From: Saprospiraceae bacterium
GTDB taxonomy: Bacteria; Bacteroidota; Bacteroidia; Chitinophagales; Saprospiraceae
Direction: 5' to 3'
Length of the DNA: 44,182 nucleotides
Assembly: GCA_020630435.1 (NCBI GenBank)
Contig: JAHDBJ010000038.1
Span: 1-44,182, forward strand
Position numbers and translations under genes: made by a program. Positions 40,511-44,182 of this stretch are shown here, one piece after another. Position 1 is the first letter of the stretch. Every line of letters begins with the position of its first letter. Under the pieces are notes generated by a model that saw only the letters and a list, made by a program, of their open reading frames with translations, was not told the origin of the DNA and did not search any database.

Positions 40511-43441
40511 ATGGGAAGATTTATGTCTCCAATCAAATATAATGACCAATTTGTAAATAGACACATTGGAATTAACAAAAAGCAATTAGGTGAAATGCTA
40601 GAAAAAATCGGTGTTTCAAGTCTAAAACAGCTTATCGAAGAAACAATACCTAAACATATTCGGTTACAAGATGAACTCAACCTCCCCGAAGCCTTGTCTG
40701 AATTCGAGTATTTGGAAGCTTTAAAAAAGCTAGCTTCACAAAATCAAAATTTCAAATCATTTATTGGGTATGGTTATTATGGCACAATAACACCATCTGT
40801 TATTTTGAGAAATATTTTTGAAAACCCTGGATGGTACACCCAATACACTCCTTATCAAGCAGAGATTAGTCAAGGACGTCTAGAAGCATTGTTTAATTTT
40901 CAAACAATGATAAGCGATCTAACAGAACTTCCTATTGCAAATGCCTCTTTATTGGATGAAGCTACCGCCGCCGCCGAAGCAATGTCCATGTTTTATAACC
41001 TTAAGAATAAAAGAATCAAAAATGATCCTTTTAATCAATTTATCGTTTCGGATACTATTTTTCCACATACCCTAGATGTTTTAAAATCAAGAGCCGAACC
41101 ACTAGGAATAAAAGTTGTATTAAGTGATTGGAAAAATTTTGTCTTACCTGAAAAAACATTTGCTGTTCTTTTTCAATATCCTGATAAAAATGGAACAATA
41201 GAAGACTATACTGATTTAATAACCAATTTAAAATCGAAAGAGTTATATGTAGCGATAACTGCTGATATTTTAAGTTTAACCCTTTTAAAATCTCCTGGAG
41301 CCTTGGGGGCAGATGTTGCTATCGGTAATACACAACGATTTGGCATCCCAATGGGCTTTGGAGGTCCTCATGCCGCTTATTTTGCAACTAAAGAAAAATT
41401 TAAACGCCAAATCCCTGGTAGAATTATTGGACTATCTGAAGATGCCAATGGAAATCCTGCCTTAAGAATGGCACTTCAAACTAGAGAACAACATATTAAA
41501 AGAGATAAAGCCACCTCTAACATCTGTACAGCTCAAGCCCTACTAGCAATAATGGCTGGAATGTATGCTGTCTATCATGGTGCGGAAGGCTTAAAAGCTA
41601 TTGCAAAACGAATTCATTTGCTTGCACAACTGTTAGATAACACCCTCAAAGAAATGGGGTTCAATAATGAAAATGATTATTTTTTCGATACTTTAAAAAT
41701 CGATTGTTTAGATGAAAATGCTCGGAATGAAATCTATAATATTGCCCTAAAACATCATATCAATTTATTAAAAATCGGAAAATACTATATTGGAATATCC
41801 ATTGATGAAACCACACAACTTGAGGACATAGAACAACTCATCATAATATTTGATGAGTTTAATCAAGCAAATCATAGAGGCAGCGTGCCTAGAATTTCCC
41901 ACCAAGCCTATCATCAAAAAGCGCATGAATTAAGCTATAAAATTCCCGAAAAACTGATAAGAAAATCTGAATTTCTAAAACACCCCATCTTTAATAGCCA
42001 TCATACTGAAACAAAAATGATGCGTTACATCAAAAGATTAGAAAACAAAGATTTATCCCTCACACATTCTATGATTCCACTTGGTTCATGTACCATGAAA
42101 CTCAATGCTGCAACCCAATTACGTCCTGTAAGTTGGGAAGCATTCGCTAATATACATCCATTTGCTCCTGCCGAACAAACTAAAGGATACCAACAAATTT
42201 TAGCCGAGCTAGAAACGTATTTGTGTGAAATTACAGGATTTACAGCTTGCTCTCTTCAGCCAAATTCTGGAGCACAAGGAGAGTATACGGGACTTATGGT
42301 GATTCGGGCTTACCATAAAGCAAATGGTGATACTCAGAGAAATATTGCATTGATTCCTTCTTCTGCTCATGGCACCAATCCAGCTAGTGCTGTAATGGCA
42401 GGAATGAAAGTTGTCGTTGTACAATGTGATGAAGAGGGCAATATTGATATAGAAAACCTAAAGTCTAAGGCTTTAGAATATAAGGATCAACTATCTTGTT
42501 TGATGGTAACCTATCCCTCTACTCATGGTGTTTTTGAGGAAAGCATAAAAGAAATTTGCGCCACCATACACAACCATGGCGGAAAAGTTTATATGGATGG
42601 AGCGAATATGAATGCTCAAGTAGGTTTAACAAACCCTGCCAAAATTGGTGCAGATGTTTGTCATTTAAATCTACACAAAACATTTAGTATTCCTCACGGT
42701 GGAGGCGGTCCAGGAATGGGTCCTATCTGTGTAAATGATAGCCTTGCCCCTTATCTACCCAATCATCCTATCATCAAAACGGGCGGCAAAGAAGGAATTC
42801 AAGCTGTGTCCGCCGCTCCTTGGGGTAGTGCTAGTATTTTACTAATCTCATACGCCTATATAAAAATGTTGGGCAGAGATGGTGTCAAGTCAGCTACAAA
42901 ATATGCAATTCTAAATTCTAATTATATAAAATCAAGCTTAGAGCAAGATTATGATATTTTATATGTTGGTAAAAATGGTCGAACTGCCCATGAACTCATT
43001 ATTGATTTGCGTTCTTTCAAACCACTAGGCATTGATGCGACCGATGTCGCTAAAAGATTAATTGATTATGGCTTTCATGCTCCAACACTGTCATTTCCTG
43101 TAGCTGGCACAATTATGATTGAACCAACAGAAAGTGAGAGTAAGGACGAATTGGATCGTTTTTGTGAGGCCATGCTACAAATTCGTAGAGAAATTGAGAA
43201 CATCGCTCAAGGTGTGTTTAATAAAGATAATAACCCTCTTGTAAATGCTCCTCATACGCAAGCTGTATTAACTGCTACAGCGTGGAATTTCCCCTATTCA
43301 AGAGAAGCCGCCGCTTATCCCTTACCATACCTTAGAGATGGTTATAAATTCTGGGCTTCAGTGGCAAGGGTTGATAATGCAAAAGGCGATAGAAACTTAA
43401 TTTGTACCTGTCCTCCCATTGAAGCTTTTGTTGAACATTAA
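40511..43441 (+). CDS. gcvP: Glycine dehydrogenase (decarboxylating), P-protein of the glycine cleavage system
   Basis: The 976-residue protein is the long, single-chain P-protein. The N-terminal half has RHIGINKKQLGEMLEKIG, GYGYYGTITPSVILRN and TPYQAEISQGRLEALFNFQT; the C-terminal half has PLGSCTMKLNAATQ and the PLP site HLNLHKTFSIPHGGGGPGMG with Lys at about residue 723. It decarboxylates glycine and passes the aminomethyl group to GcvH. gcvT and gcvH are not adjacent. ATG 40511 is used; ATG 40523 (MSPIKYND) is equally plausible. Confidence 0.96.
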   Translation: MGRFMSPIKYNDQFVNRHIGINKKQLGEMLEKIGVSSLKQLIEETIPKHIRLQDELNLPEALSEFEYLEALKKLASQNQNFKSFIGYGYYGTITPSVILRNIFENPGWYTQYTPYQAEISQGRLEALFNFQTMISDLTELPIANASLLDEATAAAEAMSMFYNLKNKRIKNDPFNQFIVSDTIFPHTLDVLKSRAEPLGIKVVLSDWKNFVLPEKTFAVLFQYPDKNGTIEDYTDLITNLKSKELYVAITADILSLTLLKSPGALGADVAIGNTQRFGIPMGFGGPHAAYFATKEKFKRQIPGRIIGLSEDANGNPALRMALQTREQHIKRDKATSNICTAQALLAIMAGMYAVYHGAEGLKAIAKRIHLLAQLLDNTLKEMGFNNENDYFFDTLKIDCLDENARNEIYNIALKHHINLLKIGKYYIGISIDETTQLEDIEQLIIIFDEFNQANHRGSVPRISHQAYHQKAHELSYKIPEKLIRKSEFLKHPIFNSHHTETKMMRYIKRLENKDLSLTHSMIPLGSCTMKLNAATQLRPVSWEAFANIHPFAPAEQTKGYQQILAELETYLCEITGFTACSLQPNSGAQGEYTGLMVIRAYHKANGDTQRNIALIPSSAHGTNPASAVMAGMKVVVVQCDEEGNIDIENLKSKALEYKDQLSCLMVTYPSTHGVFEESIKEICATIHNHGGKVYMDGANMNAQVGLTNPAKIGADVCHLNLHKTFSIPHGGGGPGMGPICVNDSLAPYLPNHPIIKTGGKEGIQAVSAAPWGSASILLISYAYIKMLGRDGVKSATKYAILNSNYIKSSLEQDYDILYVGKNGRTAHELIIDLRSFKPLGIDATDVAKRLIDYGFHAPTLSFPVAGTIMIEPTESESKDELDRFCEAMLQIRREIENIAQGVFNKDNNPLVNAPHTQAVLTATAWNFPYSREAAAYPLPYLRDGYKFWASVARVDNAKGDRNLICTCPPIEAFVEH

Positions 43442-43463
43442 ACGTGTTTTAATAAAATCTGTA

Positions 43464-43898
43464 TTAAAATTTATTATCAATAATTGATATTGTTAATCGA
43501 CTTATACATGTTAATTCTTCTTCACTATTAAAAATTTCTATGTTCCATACATGAACAGTCCTGCCAATGCGTATTGGTGAGACTTTCCCTATAACAAAAT
43601 TACCTTCTCTAACAGCTTTAAGATGGTTAGCATTAATTGCTAGACCAACAGCTGTTTTCTTTTGAAAGTCTTCAATGCACAGTGTTGAGGCGATACTTCC
43701 TAGTGTTTCTGCTAGCGCAACAGAAGCTCCGCCATGAAGAATCCGCATTGGTTGAACAGTTCTTGCATCTACTAACATCTTTGCCTTAATATAGTCGTCT
43801 CCAACCGCTATAAATTCAATTCCTAAGTGTTCAACAAGTGTGTTCGCTGATATACCTTGAAGAAGTTCGGCAGTTGGCTCATGCTTCCAAAGTTTCAT
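43464..43898 (-). CDS. PaaI/MenI-type hotdog thioesterase
   Basis: A hotdog thioesterase of about 144 residues: LVEHLGIEFIAVGDDYIKAKMLVDART, then the catalytic region RILHGGASVALAETLGSIAS with Glu in the central helix, AINANHLKAVREGNFVIGKV and a closing VWNIEIFNSEEELTCISRLT. PaaI and MenI (DHNA-CoA hydrolase) share these motifs and cannot be told apart here. The open frame runs on upstream to a far start at 44015, but that part is hydrophobic, low-complexity and unlike the family, so ATG 43898 is chosen. It converges with gcvP. Confidence 0.88.
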   Translation of the reverse strand: MKLWKHEPTAELLQGISANTLVEHLGIEFIAVGDDYIKAKMLVDARTVQPMRILHGGASVALAETLGSIASTLCIEDFQKKTAVGLAINANHLKAVREGNFVIGKVSPIRIGRTVHVWNIEIFNSEEELTCISRLTISIIDNKF

Positions 43899-44021
43899 GT
43901 ATATTTTTTGTAAAAAATATTGATATAATACTCTATAAAATACAACTGTACTGCAAAATAGTCTAATCACAAATAGTAAGTAGCCTATTTTACAATGCAG
44001 CCTTAACAAACACAATGTTAA

Positions 44022-44180
44022 TTAATTCAAAATCAACTTAAATGTGTAATCATTAAGTTTTAAAACATAAATCCCTTTCGCTAAATTTGCAGTTTCTATT
44101 ACATTAATATAGTCATTCAACTCTTTTGACATCACTCGCTGACCAACTGTCGAGAACATCTCTAGTCGAACAGGCAATTC
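44022..44180 (-). CDS. C-terminal end of a T9SS type A sorting-domain protein (partial)
   Basis: The minus strand reads ELPVRLEMFSTVGQRVMSKE, LNDYINVIETANLAKGIYVL, KLNDYTFKLILN and stop TAA. This is the last third of a type A sorting domain (the VxxxxGQ, N/T-L-x-x-G-x-Y-x-L and final strand elements). The gene runs off the right edge, so only 52 residues are visible. It would be a surface or secreted protein exported by the type IX system. Confidence 0.85.
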   Translation of the reverse strand, partial: ELPVRLEMFSTVGQRVMSKELNDYINVIETANLAKGIYVLKLNDYTFKLILN

Positions 44181-44182
44181 CA

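Noticed and set aside
43899-44015. N-terminal extension of the PaaI-type thioesterase from 44015
   Set aside because: The extra 39 residues are hydrophobic and unlike the family; MKLWKHEP at 43898 is the normal start.

Overview
The window is about 44 kb of low-GC chromosome from a member of the phylum Bacteroidota. The evidence is type IX secretion (T9SS) C-terminal sorting domains on two proteins, a PorE-like TPR/propeller/OmpA protein, a TonB-dependent receptor with a carboxypeptidase-like N-terminal domain, Bacteroidota-type promoters (TTG, about 19-20 nt, TAnnTTTG), few Shine-Dalgarno sites, and a DUF3822-rsmD pair. The gene content would suit the Saprospiria, but the genus cannot be fixed from sequence alone. 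No phage, complete insertion sequence, CRISPR array or rRNA operon is visible.

Layout. 1-2.8 kb: tatA, a TetR regulator and the peroxiredoxin bcp (minus strand), then a tonB-like gene (plus). 2.8-8.0 kb: a tight minus-strand run of a YfcC-type carrier, a TPMT-like methyltransferase, a PorE-like OmpA protein and a DUF3089 hydrolase. 8.0-10.9 kb: a long palindrome, a GNAT gene whose start codon looks mutated or non-canonical, and rsmD / DUF3822 / a pilin-like protein. 11.1-16.8 kb: a five-gene sulfate-assimilation and siroheme operon (sulfite reductase, cobA, MET8-type cysG, 4Fe-4S cysH, ferredoxin-NADP reductase). 17-19 kb: odhB and a secreted leucine-rich-repeat protein. 19.2-24.1 kb: a short surface-polysaccharide cluster. 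24.3-28.1 kb: an ECF sigma factor, its membrane partner carrying a beta-barrel-like C-terminus, a sensor kinase, and a decayed copy of the kinase tail. 28.1-32.0 kb: a TonB-dependent receptor and rimO. 32.1-35.7 kb: a T9SS cargo protein and a repeat-rich secreted protein with four 168-bp repeats. 36.3-44.2 kb: thioesterase, YihY, tRNA-Ser(UGA), an unknown secreted protein, a PepSY-like lipoprotein, gcvP, a PaaI-type thioesterase, and the C-terminus of another T9SS cargo protein running off the right edge.

The most interesting element is the 5' leader of the sulfate-assimilation operon (16497-16803, minus strand). It holds two tandem unannotated small ORFs, one with five and one with eight consecutive cysteine codons. 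Each is followed by an intrinsic terminator hairpin. In each ORF the last codons can pair with the loop side of the terminator that follows, which is the layout of a ribosome-mediated attenuator. In the second unit the start-codon region is also a perfect 10-nt complement of the same arm, giving a full 1:2 / 2:3 / 3:4 switch. The inference is a double cysteine-sensing transcription attenuator controlling cysteine synthesis.

Other noteworthy signals are three unrelated long imperfect palindromes of about 120-177 bp in intergenic DNA, an ECF-type promoter motif shared by the sigma gene and the PepSY-like lipoprotein gene, the kinase gene remnant, and the GNAT gene that appears to begin at ATT.
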